In this document: positions 27,093 through 35,389 of the stretch, in pieces
How positions within the stretch are numbered: the first letter of the stretch is position 1
Layout of the letters: each line of letters starts with the position of its first letter
Source: Moraxella sp035181385
Lineage (GTDB): Bacteria > Pseudomonadota > Gammaproteobacteria > Pseudomonadales > Moraxellaceae
DNA length: 64,000 nt
Direction: 5' to 3'
Assembly: GCF_035181385.1 (NCBI RefSeq)
Contig: NZ_JAXCJK010000003.1
Location: 124,001-188,000 of the forward strand
Translations under genes and position numbers: made by a program
Notes under the pieces: model-generated
Databases searched by the model: none
What the model saw: only the letters and a program-made list of their open reading frames with translations
What the model was told of the DNA's origin: nothing

Positions 27093-27721
27093 AATAAAGC
27101 TAAAAAATTGGTAATTTTATAAGTTTCTTTTATAAATTCATCAATTTTTTTTAAATTATTTTTTGAAGTTAATCTAATACTAACATCTTCATGAATTTTA
27201 TTGCAACCAATACGAAAAGTTTCATTCATTGATACTTGATATAATATTTCAAAGTCAAAATCATCAGAAATTGAAAAATTTACATCTTGTGGTTCATTGT
27301 AGGTAATTGAAAATCCGGAATTTTGCGTAAAATTTGAATTCACATTACTACTAAAAAAAGAATTTACCCCATCAATTTTGAATCTTATAGAATAAAACTC
27401 AGCATCTCTTATATCAACCAACTCTTCTGAGAGAAAAGCATAATTGGCAATTATTTTTGTAGATGTGGGATAACAAGATGAGTATCTTACATTAGTATAG
27501 AAGCAATCAAATAACTTTACCATTGAAAAACCATCTACTTTTCCATAGATATCAAAAAAATCATTAGAAACATTTGGGAATTTCGTGTCGTGAAATTCTC
27601 CCAATACCTCTAATGAAATATCTCCATTATTTGCTACGGAAAGAACTCCTGCAAGTTTTGAGTTTTCTAGACCTTCGAGCCAAAACTCACCGAGCATTTT
27701 CATAGGTTGTTTGATTTTCAT
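27071..27721 (-). CDS. ApeA-like N-terminal half (first frame of the split gene)
   Basis: 216 residues with the ApeA N-terminal-domain character: alternating hydrophobic strands and no signal peptide or membrane segment. It ends soon after KITNF, where the homopolymer occurs, and the last ten residues (LALLCKLHFP) are probably out-of-frame sequence. Confidence 0.6.
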   Translation of the reverse strand: MKIKQPMKMLGEFWLEGLENSKLAGVLSVANNGDISLEVLGEFHDTKFPNVSNDFFDIYGKVDGFSMVKLFDCFYTNVRYSSCYPTSTKIIANYAFLSEELVDIRDAEFYSIRFKIDGVNSFFSSNVNSNFTQNSGFSITYNEPQDVNFSISDDFDFEILYQVSMNETFRIGCNKIHEDVSIRLTSKNNLKKIDEFIKETYKITNFLALLCKLHFP

Positions 27722-27805
27722 ACTTTATCCTTGAGTAAAAACCAAGTATTTATACTTGATACTTGGTTTTTAAAAATTCAATAACTACAAATCAAAGGTA
27801 TATAA

Positions 27806-30397
27806 CTATACTATATTACCACCCAAAAACCTCCCCGCAAACTCCCTAAGCACACCACCTGCCTTATAAGTTCTCACATCACTATCGCTATCAAGGCGAC
27901 ATAACACAGGCACGGTTTGGGTCTCGCCATTTTTGCGTTCAATGACAAGCTCTAATTGAGAGCGAGCCGAAATATCGCCTTGTACCGCATAAATTTCCGT
28001 ACCGTCCAATTTTAGCGTATGGCGATTTTGACCGCCCACAAATTGCAATGGCAACACACCCATTCCCACAAGATTGGTGCGGTGAATGCGTTCAAAACCT
28101 TCTGCGACAATCACTTCCACGCCAGCCAGTCGCACGCCTTTTGCTGCCCAGTCTCGGCTTGACCCTTGCCCATAATCCGCCCCTGCGATGATGATTAAAG
28201 GCTGACCACGCTCCATATAGGTCTCAATCGCTTCCCACATTCGCACAACCGTACCGTCTGGCTCAATCCTAGCAAGCGAACCTTGACGCACTGTACCGTC
28301 TGGATTTTTTACCATTTCATTAAACAGTTTTGGATTTGCCAAAGTCGCTCGTTGTGCGGTCAAATGGTCGCCTCGGTGCGTGGCATAGCTGTTAAAATCT
28401 TCTTCTGGCACGCCCATTTTTGCCAAATATTCGCCTGCTGCTGAATTTTTGACAATGGCATTGGACGGCGATAGGTGGTCAGTTGTGATATTATCAGGCA
28501 AAATGGCAAGCGGTCGCAAATTGGTTAATTGACATTCTTTTGCCAATGCCCCTTCCCAATAAGGCGGACGGCGGATATAAGTGGACATTTCACGCCAGTC
28601 ATATAGCGGATTTGCCGATTTTTGTGATTTATCCAAATCAAACATTGGGATATAGATTTCACGAAATTGTTCAGGGCTGACGCTTTCTGCGACAATGCGG
28701 TCAATCTTGTCATCGCTTGGATAGATGTCTTTTAGATAAATGGGCTGGTCATTATGATAACCCAAAATATCATTTTCAATGTCAAAACGAATCGTCCCTG
28801 CAATCGCATAGGCGACCACCAAGGGCGGGCTTGCCAAAAAGGCTTGTTTTGCTTGTGGGTGAATGCGTCCGTCAAAATTGCGGTTGCCAGAGAGTACCGC
28901 TGTGGCGTATAAATCTCGCTCTACGATTTCTTGCTCAATTTCAGGTCGTAATGCACCGCTCATGCCATTACAAGTAGTGCAAGCATAAGCAACAATACCA
29001 AAGCCCAATTTTTCAAGTTCTGTTAATAATCCTGCTTTTTCAAGATACAATTTGGCAACTTTTGAACCCGGTGCAAATGATGTTTTGACCCACGGCTTTT
29101 TGCTTAAGCCCAATTCATTCGCCTTTTTCGCCAAAAGTCCTGCGGCTACGGTATTTCTAGGATTTGATGTATTGGTACAAGATGTAATCGCTGCGATAAT
29201 CACCGCACCGTCAGGCATTAGACCGTCTGTGCGATTTTCCACCACGCCTGCAATGCCTTTGGCTTTTAATTCATTGGTAGCCACTTTAGCATGTGGGTTA
29301 GATGGACCTGCGATATTGCGTGTAACTTTGGATAAATCAAAGGTCAATACTCGTGGATAAACTGCCTTGGTCATTTTATCTGCCCACAGCCCCACAGTTT
29401 TGGCATAATTTTCCACAAGTTTTACTTGCTCGCTCTCTCGCCCTGTCAAGGTCAAATAATCTAGCGTGTTTTGGTCAATATAAAACAGCCCTGCGGTTGC
29501 ACCATATTCAGGGGTCATATTGGCAATGGTCGCTCTATCGCCCACCGATAATGAGTTTGCCCCTTCACCAAAAAATTCAAGATAAGCCCCAACCACTCGC
29601 TCGGCTCGCAAAAATTCGGTTAAAGCCAGTACGATATCAGTCGCCGTTATCCCTGCTTGGCGTTTTCCAGTCAAATGTACACCGACAATCTCAGGCGTAC
29701 GCATCATAGACGGTTGCCCTAGCATGACGCATTCGGCTTCAAGACCACCCACGCCCACCGAAATCACGCCCAAAGCGTCCGTGTGTGGGGTATGGCTATC
29801 TGTGCCAACACAGGTGTCAGGGAATGCCACACTGTCTTTAACCTGCACCACAGGCGACATTTTTTCAAGGTTAATCTGGTGCATAATGCCATTACCAGCA
29901 CCAATCACATCTACATTTTCAAAGGCGGTTTTTGTCCAGTTGATAAAATGAAAACGGTCGTCATTTCGGCGGTCTTCAATGGCACGGTTTTTGGCAAATG
30001 CGTCAGGGTCATCGCCACCGTGTTCTACGGCAAGCGAATGGTCCACAATCAGCTGAGTTTGCACCACAGGATTGACACGGCTTGGGTCGCCCCCTGCTTC
30101 ACTAATGGCATCACGCAGTCCTGCCAAATCCACAAGAGCGGTCTGTCCCAAAATGTCATGACATACCACACGGGCAGGATACCAAGGGAAGTCCAATTCT
30201 TGTTTATTATCAATGAGTTGTGCTAAATACTCGCCTAATTGTGGGTCATCAGGCTTATTGCGAACCAGTTGTTCAGCAAGTATTTTTGCGGTATAGGGCA
30301 ATTTATCGTAAGCGTTGGGCTTGATATCGTTAATCGCCTGTTCTACATCGTAATAATGTAGCTCGGTATTTGCTAAGGGTTTGCGGTAGTTTTTCAT
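27806..30397 (-). CDS. acnD: Fe/S-dependent 2-methylisocitrate dehydratase AcnD
   Basis: An 863-residue aconitase-family enzyme that dehydrates 2-methylcitrate, giving the substrate for PrpF. Cluster cysteines are in ITSCTNTSNP and CTTCNGMSG. The DSHTPHTDALG and GADYGQGSSRDWAAKG segments are typical, and the start (NYRKPLANTELHYYDVEQAINDI) and length fit AcnD rather than AcnA (about 890) or PrpD. It lies in the prp run between the two extra genes. Confidence 0.95.
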   Translation of the reverse strand: MKNYRKPLANTELHYYDVEQAINDIKPNAYDKLPYTAKILAEQLVRNKPDDPQLGEYLAQLIDNKQELDFPWYPARVVCHDILGQTALVDLAGLRDAISEAGGDPSRVNPVVQTQLIVDHSLAVEHGGDDPDAFAKNRAIEDRRNDDRFHFINWTKTAFENVDVIGAGNGIMHQINLEKMSPVVQVKDSVAFPDTCVGTDSHTPHTDALGVISVGVGGLEAECVMLGQPSMMRTPEIVGVHLTGKRQAGITATDIVLALTEFLRAERVVGAYLEFFGEGANSLSVGDRATIANMTPEYGATAGLFYIDQNTLDYLTLTGRESEQVKLVENYAKTVGLWADKMTKAVYPRVLTFDLSKVTRNIAGPSNPHAKVATNELKAKGIAGVVENRTDGLMPDGAVIIAAITSCTNTSNPRNTVAAGLLAKKANELGLSKKPWVKTSFAPGSKVAKLYLEKAGLLTELEKLGFGIVAYACTTCNGMSGALRPEIEQEIVERDLYATAVLSGNRNFDGRIHPQAKQAFLASPPLVVAYAIAGTIRFDIENDILGYHNDQPIYLKDIYPSDDKIDRIVAESVSPEQFREIYIPMFDLDKSQKSANPLYDWREMSTYIRRPPYWEGALAKECQLTNLRPLAILPDNITTDHLSPSNAIVKNSAAGEYLAKMGVPEEDFNSYATHRGDHLTAQRATLANPKLFNEMVKNPDGTVRQGSLARIEPDGTVVRMWEAIETYMERGQPLIIIAGADYGQGSSRDWAAKGVRLAGVEVIVAEGFERIHRTNLVGMGVLPLQFVGGQNRHTLKLDGTEIYAVQGDISARSQLELVIERKNGETQTVPVLCRLDSDSDVRTYKAGGVLREFAGRFLGGNIV

Positions 30398-30426
30398 TGC
30401 TGTTTCCTTTTGGCTGTGATATGTCG

Positions 30427-31242
30427 TTATTTATTCAAATCATTAAATGATTTAAAATTGGTTGGTGTAGCACCAGAATTTTGGTTACTTAAATTTAATG
30501 TAGAACATAATCTTGCATAAAATTTTGGGTCAATTCCACCGATAAAATCCCAAGTATCTGAACCCTTACTCATTTCCAAAACACCAGCAAGGTGTCTATA
30601 TTTGTTGCCTAAGCGATTTCTTTTTATATAGTTTGAAACTTGATTGCTATGAGTAAAGCTGAAACTTTGAACTTCATTAACTAACTGCTCAAATTCACGC
30701 TCTTGAATTTGTTCAAGTTCTTTCCTTTTTTGAATTTCTTGTTGTCTGATAGCCATTAATCTATCATTTTCCGCCTGTATTTCTCTTTGACGCTCAATTC
30801 TTTTTTGGTTTTCTATCTGTTCTAAAATATTTCTTGCATTTTTTAGAATTTCTATTTCTTTTTTATCCAATACATCATTGACCGCTAACTCAATCCATTT
30901 TGGTAGCGAAGTAGAAGTATCAAGAAATTTATTTTTTAAAATTCCAATAAGTGTAGGGTTATTTTTAATTTGTTCATCATCTGGCTTTAATAATCTTAAA
31001 ACTTGCTCTCCTTTGTCTGTTTTTTCAATTTCAAACCAAAAATAAATGTCGTTAATATTACCATTTTCTAGATTGTTGAAAATTTCATCATTAAACTTTT
31101 TGATAGCTTTAATGTGGAAAAATGCCTTATGATTATTGCTACTAAATGGATAATTATCATTTGCTCTTTTAAAACAACAAATGACAAAACCAAACCCCCT
31201 GTTTTGGATATATTTTTCAACTTTACCAAATTCAATAGCCAT
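30427..31242 (-). CDS. Uncharacterised protein: cold-shock-like domain, coiled coil, conserved C-terminal domain
   Basis: A 271-residue protein that I cannot name. Residues 1-85 resemble a cold-shock (OB) domain: GKVEKYIQNRGFGFV with an RNP1-like GFGFV, and AFFHIKAIKKF. Residues about 130-195 are a Glu/Arg/Gln-rich coiled coil. Residues about 200-255 form a compact region (VSNYIKRNRLGNKYRHLAGVL, then GSDTWDFIGGIDPKFYARLC), which resembles the end of other uncharacterised proteins but has no function I know. Nucleic-acid binding is inference from the N-terminus. It is AT-rich, stands in the prp operon between prpC and acnD, and has no place in propionate metabolism. Confidence 0.6.
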   Translation of the reverse strand: MAIEFGKVEKYIQNRGFGFVICCFKRANDNYPFSSNNHKAFFHIKAIKKFNDEIFNNLENGNINDIYFWFEIEKTDKGEQVLRLLKPDDEQIKNNPTLIGILKNKFLDTSTSLPKWIELAVNDVLDKKEIEILKNARNILEQIENQKRIERQREIQAENDRLMAIRQQEIQKRKELEQIQEREFEQLVNEVQSFSFTHSNQVSNYIKRNRLGNKYRHLAGVLEMSKGSDTWDFIGGIDPKFYARLCSTLNLSNQNSGATPTNFKSFNDLNK

Positions 31243-31320
31243 ACAAAAATACCTTTTATAAAATTAACACCTTAAAAACAAAGGCACATTTTTCCATAAA
31301 ATATGCCCTTGTCTTATCAA

Positions 31321-32481
31321 TTAACGCTCATTCATCGGCATAAATTTTAAATCTTCAGGGCCAGTATAATTGGCACTTGGGCGGATAATTTTGCCGTCTG
31401 CTCGCTGTTCTAAAATATGAGCTGACCAACCTGCCGTCCGTGCAATCACAAACAATGGGGTAAACATCGCCGTTGGCACGCCCATTTTTTGGTAAGAGAC
31501 CGCAGAGAACCAATCTAAATTTGGGAACATCTTTTTCTCATTCCACATCAAAGTTTCTAAGCGTTCAGCAATATCAAACAGTCGCATATCGCCTGTTTCT
31601 TCCGATAAATCTTTGGCGACTTGTTTAATCACTTTATTTCTTGGGTCGCCTGTGGTATAAACAGGGTGTCCAAAACCGATGATTATTTCTTTTTTGGCGA
31701 TGCGTTCTTTAATATCGGCTTCGGCTTCATCAGGCGTACGATAGCGTTTTTGAATGTCATAAGCGACTTCATTGGCTCCGCCGTGTTTTGGACCTTTTAA
31801 CGCCCCAATCGCACCACAAATGCACGAATACATATCCGAGCCTGTTCCTGCAATCACTCGGCTTGTGAAGGTGGACGCATTAAATTCATGCTCGGCATAT
31901 AATATTAGGCTAATGTGCATCGCCTTTCTGTGGTATTCATCAGGACGCACACCGTGCAATAAATGCAAGAAATGCCCGCCAATAGAATCTTCTTCACTTT
32001 CCACGCTAATGCGTTTGCCATTATGCGAATATTGATACCAATACAACAAAATAGAGCCAAGACTTGCAAGAAGTTTATCGGCAATATCACGGGCTTCACT
32101 GGTAGGCATACTTTCTCGCTCTGGAAAAACACAGCCCAACATTGACACGCCCGTCCGCAAAACATCCATGGGGTGCGTATGAGCAGGCAAACTTTCCAAT
32201 ACTTCAATGACACGAATTGGCAAGCCTCGCATTGATTTTAATTTTTGCTTATAGGCGATGAGTTCATAGCGATTTGGCAAATGTCCGTGAATGAGCAAAT
32301 GAGCGACTTCTTCATATTCGCAATTATTTGCCAAATCCAAAATATCATAACCACGATAATGCAAATCATTGCCAGATTTACCAACGGTACAAAGGGCGGT
32401 ATTGCCTGCAATTTGTCCGCTTAGTGCCACGCTCTTTTTGGGTTTAAAGCCGGGGGTTTGCGGTAGATTTTGTTCACTCAT
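31321..32481 (-). CDS. prpC: 2-methylcitrate synthase PrpC
   Basis: A 386-residue citrate-synthase-family enzyme that condenses propionyl-CoA with oxaloacetate. The ATG at 32481 has AAGGAAC before it; an upstream in-frame start lacks support. Active-site His and Asp regions are visible (KGPKHGGANEVAYD, IIGFGHPVYTTGDPRN and MFTPLFVIARTAGWSAH). The opening after a short tail, KKSVALSGQIAGNTALCTVG, is that of PrpC rather than the longer GltA. Confidence 0.95.
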   Translation of the reverse strand: MSEQNLPQTPGFKPKKSVALSGQIAGNTALCTVGKSGNDLHYRGYDILDLANNCEYEEVAHLLIHGHLPNRYELIAYKQKLKSMRGLPIRVIEVLESLPAHTHPMDVLRTGVSMLGCVFPERESMPTSEARDIADKLLASLGSILLYWYQYSHNGKRISVESEEDSIGGHFLHLLHGVRPDEYHRKAMHISLILYAEHEFNASTFTSRVIAGTGSDMYSCICGAIGALKGPKHGGANEVAYDIQKRYRTPDEAEADIKERIAKKEIIIGFGHPVYTTGDPRNKVIKQVAKDLSEETGDMRLFDIAERLETLMWNEKKMFPNLDWFSAVSYQKMGVPTAMFTPLFVIARTAGWSAHILEQRADGKIIRPSANYTGPEDLKFMPMNER

Positions 32482-32687
32482 AATATAGTTCCTTTTGTCC
32501 TTAATGGGAAATGATAATTTATTGAACGCTTTAAATGTCAAATAAACTATCGGTTTTGGGATAATTATTTTAAACTGATTAAATAATTATCCAATTCTAA
32601 ATATCTGTTTATAAGATATTTAAAAAGGTTAAAATTTGGTTTTAAACGGTGAATAATACACATCTTACGCACAATATTATCACAGTA

Positions 32688-33566
32688 TTATTTAGCAAAA
32701 GATTTATCCAAATAATTCTCAAATTCGTGATAGTTAATGCGTTCGTACAATTCGGCACGAGTTTGCATGGTATCCACAACATTTTTTTGCGTACCGTCCG
32801 CTTTAATCGCCTGATAAACATTCTCGGCGGCCTTATTCATCGCACGAAACGCCGACAGCGGATACAGCACCAAACTCACATCAACCCCAGCTAACTCATC
32901 GGTGGTATAAAGGGGCGTTGAACCAAATTCGGTGATATTAGCAAGGATTGGCACGCCTGTTTTTTGGGCAAATTCACGATACATGGATAATTCGGTAATC
33001 GCCTCTGGAAACAGCATATCAGCACCCGCCTCAATGTATGCACCTGCACGGTCTATTGCCCCTTGCAGACCCTCTACAGCCAGTGCATCGGTACGAGCCA
33101 TAATCACAAAATTCTCGTCCGTGCGAGCATCTACACACGCTTTAATTCTATCTACCATTTCTTGCGTACTGACAATCGCTTTGTTGGGGCGGTGTCCACA
33201 GCGTTTTGCCCCCACTTGGTCTTCGATGTGCATTGCCCCTGCTCCAAACTTAATCAGCGATTTGGTCGTGCGTGCGACATTAAACGCACTTGCCCCAAAA
33301 CCTGTGTCAGCATCTACAAGCAGTGGCAAATCGCACACATCAGTGATACGGCGTACATCGGTCAGCACATCGTCAAGATTGCTAATGCCCAAATCAGGCA
33401 AACCGAGCGACCCTGCCGCCACACCGCCACCTGATAAATAAATCGCACCAAAACCTGCTCGTTTGGCAAGTAAGGCGTGGTTGGCGTTAATTGTGCCAAC
33501 GACTTGTAGTGGTTTTTGATTGGCGACAGCTTGACGGAATTTTAGACCTGCAGATGTGATATTCAT
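32688..33566 (-). CDS. prpB: Methylisocitrate lyase PrpB
   Basis: A 292-residue lyase splitting 2-methylisocitrate into pyruvate and succinate. The catalytic KRCGH loop lies in VGAKRCGHRPNKAIV; the metal site is in LLVDADTGFG and HIEDQ. AAGGAC repeats precede the ATG. It is first in the prp run, with a palindrome about 115 bases upstream. Confidence 0.97.
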   Translation of the reverse strand: MNITSAGLKFRQAVANQKPLQVVGTINANHALLAKRAGFGAIYLSGGGVAAGSLGLPDLGISNLDDVLTDVRRITDVCDLPLLVDADTGFGASAFNVARTTKSLIKFGAGAMHIEDQVGAKRCGHRPNKAIVSTQEMVDRIKACVDARTDENFVIMARTDALAVEGLQGAIDRAGAYIEAGADMLFPEAITELSMYREFAQKTGVPILANITEFGSTPLYTTDELAGVDVSLVLYPLSAFRAMNKAAENVYQAIKADGTQKNVVDTMQTRAELYERINYHEFENYLDKSFAK

Positions 33567-33679
33567 GATGATTGTCCTTTGTCCTTAAAAGCAGCAAAAA
33601 AGCTGGCTGTGAGTGAATATGAGTGATTTAAAGCAAAATTGAAAATGATGCAATTTAGTATAGCCATAAGTTTGAAAGA

Positions 33680-33699
33680 TTGCCATAGATGAATGGCAA
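33680..33699. promoter_or_regulatory. Palindrome upstream of prpB, possible operator
   Basis: TTGCCAT and ATGGCAA form a perfect inverted repeat with six bases between. It lies 114 bases before prpB and 131 bases after the lysR stop. It has the size of a regulator site and could be bound by the neighbouring LysR protein or by a propionate regulator. The binding protein is unknown. Confidence 0.5.
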
Positions 33700-33830
33700 C
33701 AGGCTATTGCTGTACAAAAGAGCTTTACGATATTATGCAAAAATTAAATAATATACCCCATTTATTGGATATTATTAGGGCTAGATTTATGCATATTCTG
33801 GATATTTCTAAGAATATTTGAATTATTTTG

Positions 33831-34766
33831 TTACAAATTTTGCAACAAAGGATTAGTTTGGGTGATATTTTTTTGCTCATAAATGGTATGAATTGATTTT
33901 AGTAGAGCAAGAATGTTTGGGTTTTGGTCGCCTGACAGCGTATTTAAATAGATAGACGAGGTGATATCGTTGGGGCTAAATGGCAGATAGGTGATTTTGT
34001 CTTGATGAATTCCCTTTAAGCTCATGGGTACGATGGTAATGCCTTCACCTGCCGATACCAACCCTAAGGCAACTTGTATGTCCCTGACTTTTTGTGTGTG
34101 TTTTGGGGTGAGGTGCCGTTCATAGAATAAGTGCAAAAGCGGATCAAATGTCTGACCTGTACTAAGAAGCATGGGCGTACGATGATATAAAATCAGCATT
34201 TCATTGCTTAGTGCTTCAAAGGTCATGCTGTGATTTTTGGCAAGTTGATGTTGTGTAGGAAGTGCAACAACAAGCTGTTCGTGTCTTAAAAACAGTTGTT
34301 GTATGAAAGCTTGGGAAGATAAAAAGCGACCAAATCCAACATCAATCTCGCCTGTCTTTAACGCATGAGTTTGCTCGTCAGAACTGACCTCTATGAGCCG
34401 TATGTCAAGATGTGGCAGGCGTGTTCTTAGTTCACTGATCACATCAGGCAGTAGCCCATATAAAATAGATGCGACAAAACCAATATTAAGAGTATTTGGT
34501 GTGGATTTACCAAAATTTTTGGTCAAAGTGATGAGTTCGGTCAATTCGTGTAGATTTTTCTTGGCGTGTTGATAAAAAAAGTTGCCTGCTGGCGTCAGTT
34601 TTATCGGTCGGTGCTGGCGGTCAATGAGCTTTTGTCCAAGAGTGTGTTCTAGCTGAGTGATGTGTCGTGAGAGTGTGGGTTGTGGGACGCCAAGCATCTT
34701 AGCAGACTGGCTGATGTTGCCTGTCTTTGCTACATGAATGAAAGTGTTAAGATGAGATAAATCCAT
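33831..34766 (-). CDS. LysR-type transcriptional regulator
   Basis: A 311-residue LysR protein. The ATG at 34766 begins the usual MDLSHLNTFIHVAKTGNISQSAKMLG helix-turn-helix (with VPQPTLSRHITQLE); an upstream TTG codon would add 16 untypical residues. The C-terminal effector domain starts near NTLNIGFVASILYGLLP, like the CatM/BenM branch. It stands back to back with the DUF4212-symporter pair, the common arrangement for a LysR target, and ahead of prpB on the same strand. It may control uptake or use of short-chain acids. Confidence 0.85.
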   Translation of the reverse strand: MDLSHLNTFIHVAKTGNISQSAKMLGVPQPTLSRHITQLEHTLGQKLIDRQHRPIKLTPAGNFFYQHAKKNLHELTELITLTKNFGKSTPNTLNIGFVASILYGLLPDVISELRTRLPHLDIRLIEVSSDEQTHALKTGEIDVGFGRFLSSQAFIQQLFLRHEQLVVALPTQHQLAKNHSMTFEALSNEMLILYHRTPMLLSTGQTFDPLLHLFYERHLTPKHTQKVRDIQVALGLVSAGEGITIVPMSLKGIHQDKITYLPFSPNDITSSIYLNTLSGDQNPNILALLKSIHTIYEQKNITQTNPLLQNL

Positions 34767-34847
34767 GATACGCACCAAGCTACGCCATAAACTGGTGTCA
34801 TTAGAGTAGCACAAAATGATGGCTTTGTGGAGAGTTGTTTAATTGGG

Positions 34848-34864
34848 TTGCTATATTGTTGCAA
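34848..34864. promoter_or_regulatory. LysR-type binding site candidate
   Basis: TTGC-N9-GCAA (T at 34848, A at 34864) is a dyad of the T-N-A kind bound by LysR proteins. It lies in the divergent region, 82 bases from the lysR start and upstream of the -35 at 34903. Confidence 0.5.
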
Positions 34865-34902
34865 TAAGGTTAAAAAAATTCTCATATTTTGTACAAAAGT
34901 GC

Positions 34903-34930
34903 TTGAAATGCTAAAAAATTGTGATATTAT
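34903..34930 (+). promoter_or_regulatory. Probable promoter of the DUF4212-symporter operon
   Basis: TTGAAA and TATTAT are separated by 16 bases, in the 353-base divergent region, 38 bases downstream of the LysR-like dyad. The leader to the start at 35120 would be about 180 bases, in which I see no other clear structure. Confidence 0.45.
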
Positions 34931-35119
34931 GCGGTTACTGGTGTATTTATGGGTTTTATACTATCAATGTGTAATCAACATGATACATTGGCTTGTTTAT
35001 GGTCTGCTTTCTTAACAGGATTTAAGTGGTAGATTTTTTTAAGGTAACTTGCCTTAAAAACGATTTTGTTAGGAAAGCGTATTATTAAAATTGCTATCGC
35101 AATTTACAAGGAGGTTACC

Positions 35120-35386
35120 ATGTTACATGGTACAGACAAAGACATTTCTGGCTATTGGAAAGCCAATGTCCGTATTATTATTGGTTGTTTGATCGTTTGG
35201 GCAGTTTGCTCACTTGGTTTTGCCGTTCTATTACGCCCAGCATTAATGGGCATCAATTTCATGGGCACGGACTTGGGGCTGTGGTTTGGTCAGCAAGGTG
35301 CCATTCTTACCTTTGTTGCTTTGATTTTTTTCTATGCTTGGAGAATGAACAAGCTGGACAAAGAATATGGCGTAGAGGAGAATTAA
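35120..35386 (+). CDS. DUF4212 small membrane subunit of a solute:sodium symporter
   Basis: An 88-residue protein with two transmembrane helices and a short cytoplasmic N-terminus (DKDISGYWKANVRI). The start at 35120 follows an excellent AAGGAGG. DUF4212 proteins are always paired with a symporter of the VC_2705/ActP-like type, whose gene begins four bases downstream. It is taken as the small subunit of that transporter. Confidence 0.88.
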   Translation: MLHGTDKDISGYWKANVRIIIGCLIVWAVCSLGFAVLLRPALMGINFMGTDLGLWFGQQGAILTFVALIFFYAWRMNKLDKEYGVEEN

Positions 35387-35389
35387 GCC

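Larger units (their letters stand above)
26340..27721 (-). pseudogene. ApeA-like HEPN anti-phage gene, split by a frameshift
   Basis: Two adjoining - strand frames (27071-27721 and 26340-27092) together match the layout of ApeA-type proteins: an N-terminal beta-rich domain beginning GEFWLEGLENSKLAGVLSV and a C-terminal helical HEPN domain with the RNase motif R-x4-H (RNYLTH, Arg183 and His188 of the second frame). A -1 shift within a homopolymer (six A at 27102-27107 on the + strand) would join them smoothly as ITNFF-SFIMQTPLSIEEVY. ApeA is a known HEPN abortive-infection protein. It is very AT-rich compared with acnD and prpF on either side, a sign of transfer. It may be a true pseudogene, a slippage-switched gene or two coupled proteins. 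Confidence 0.65.

Noticed and set aside
34827..35015. 62-residue ORF in the LysR-symporter divergent region
   Set aside because: It overlaps the likely LysR site and promoter, is rich in Cys/Leu/Tyr without pattern, and lacks a ribosome binding site.
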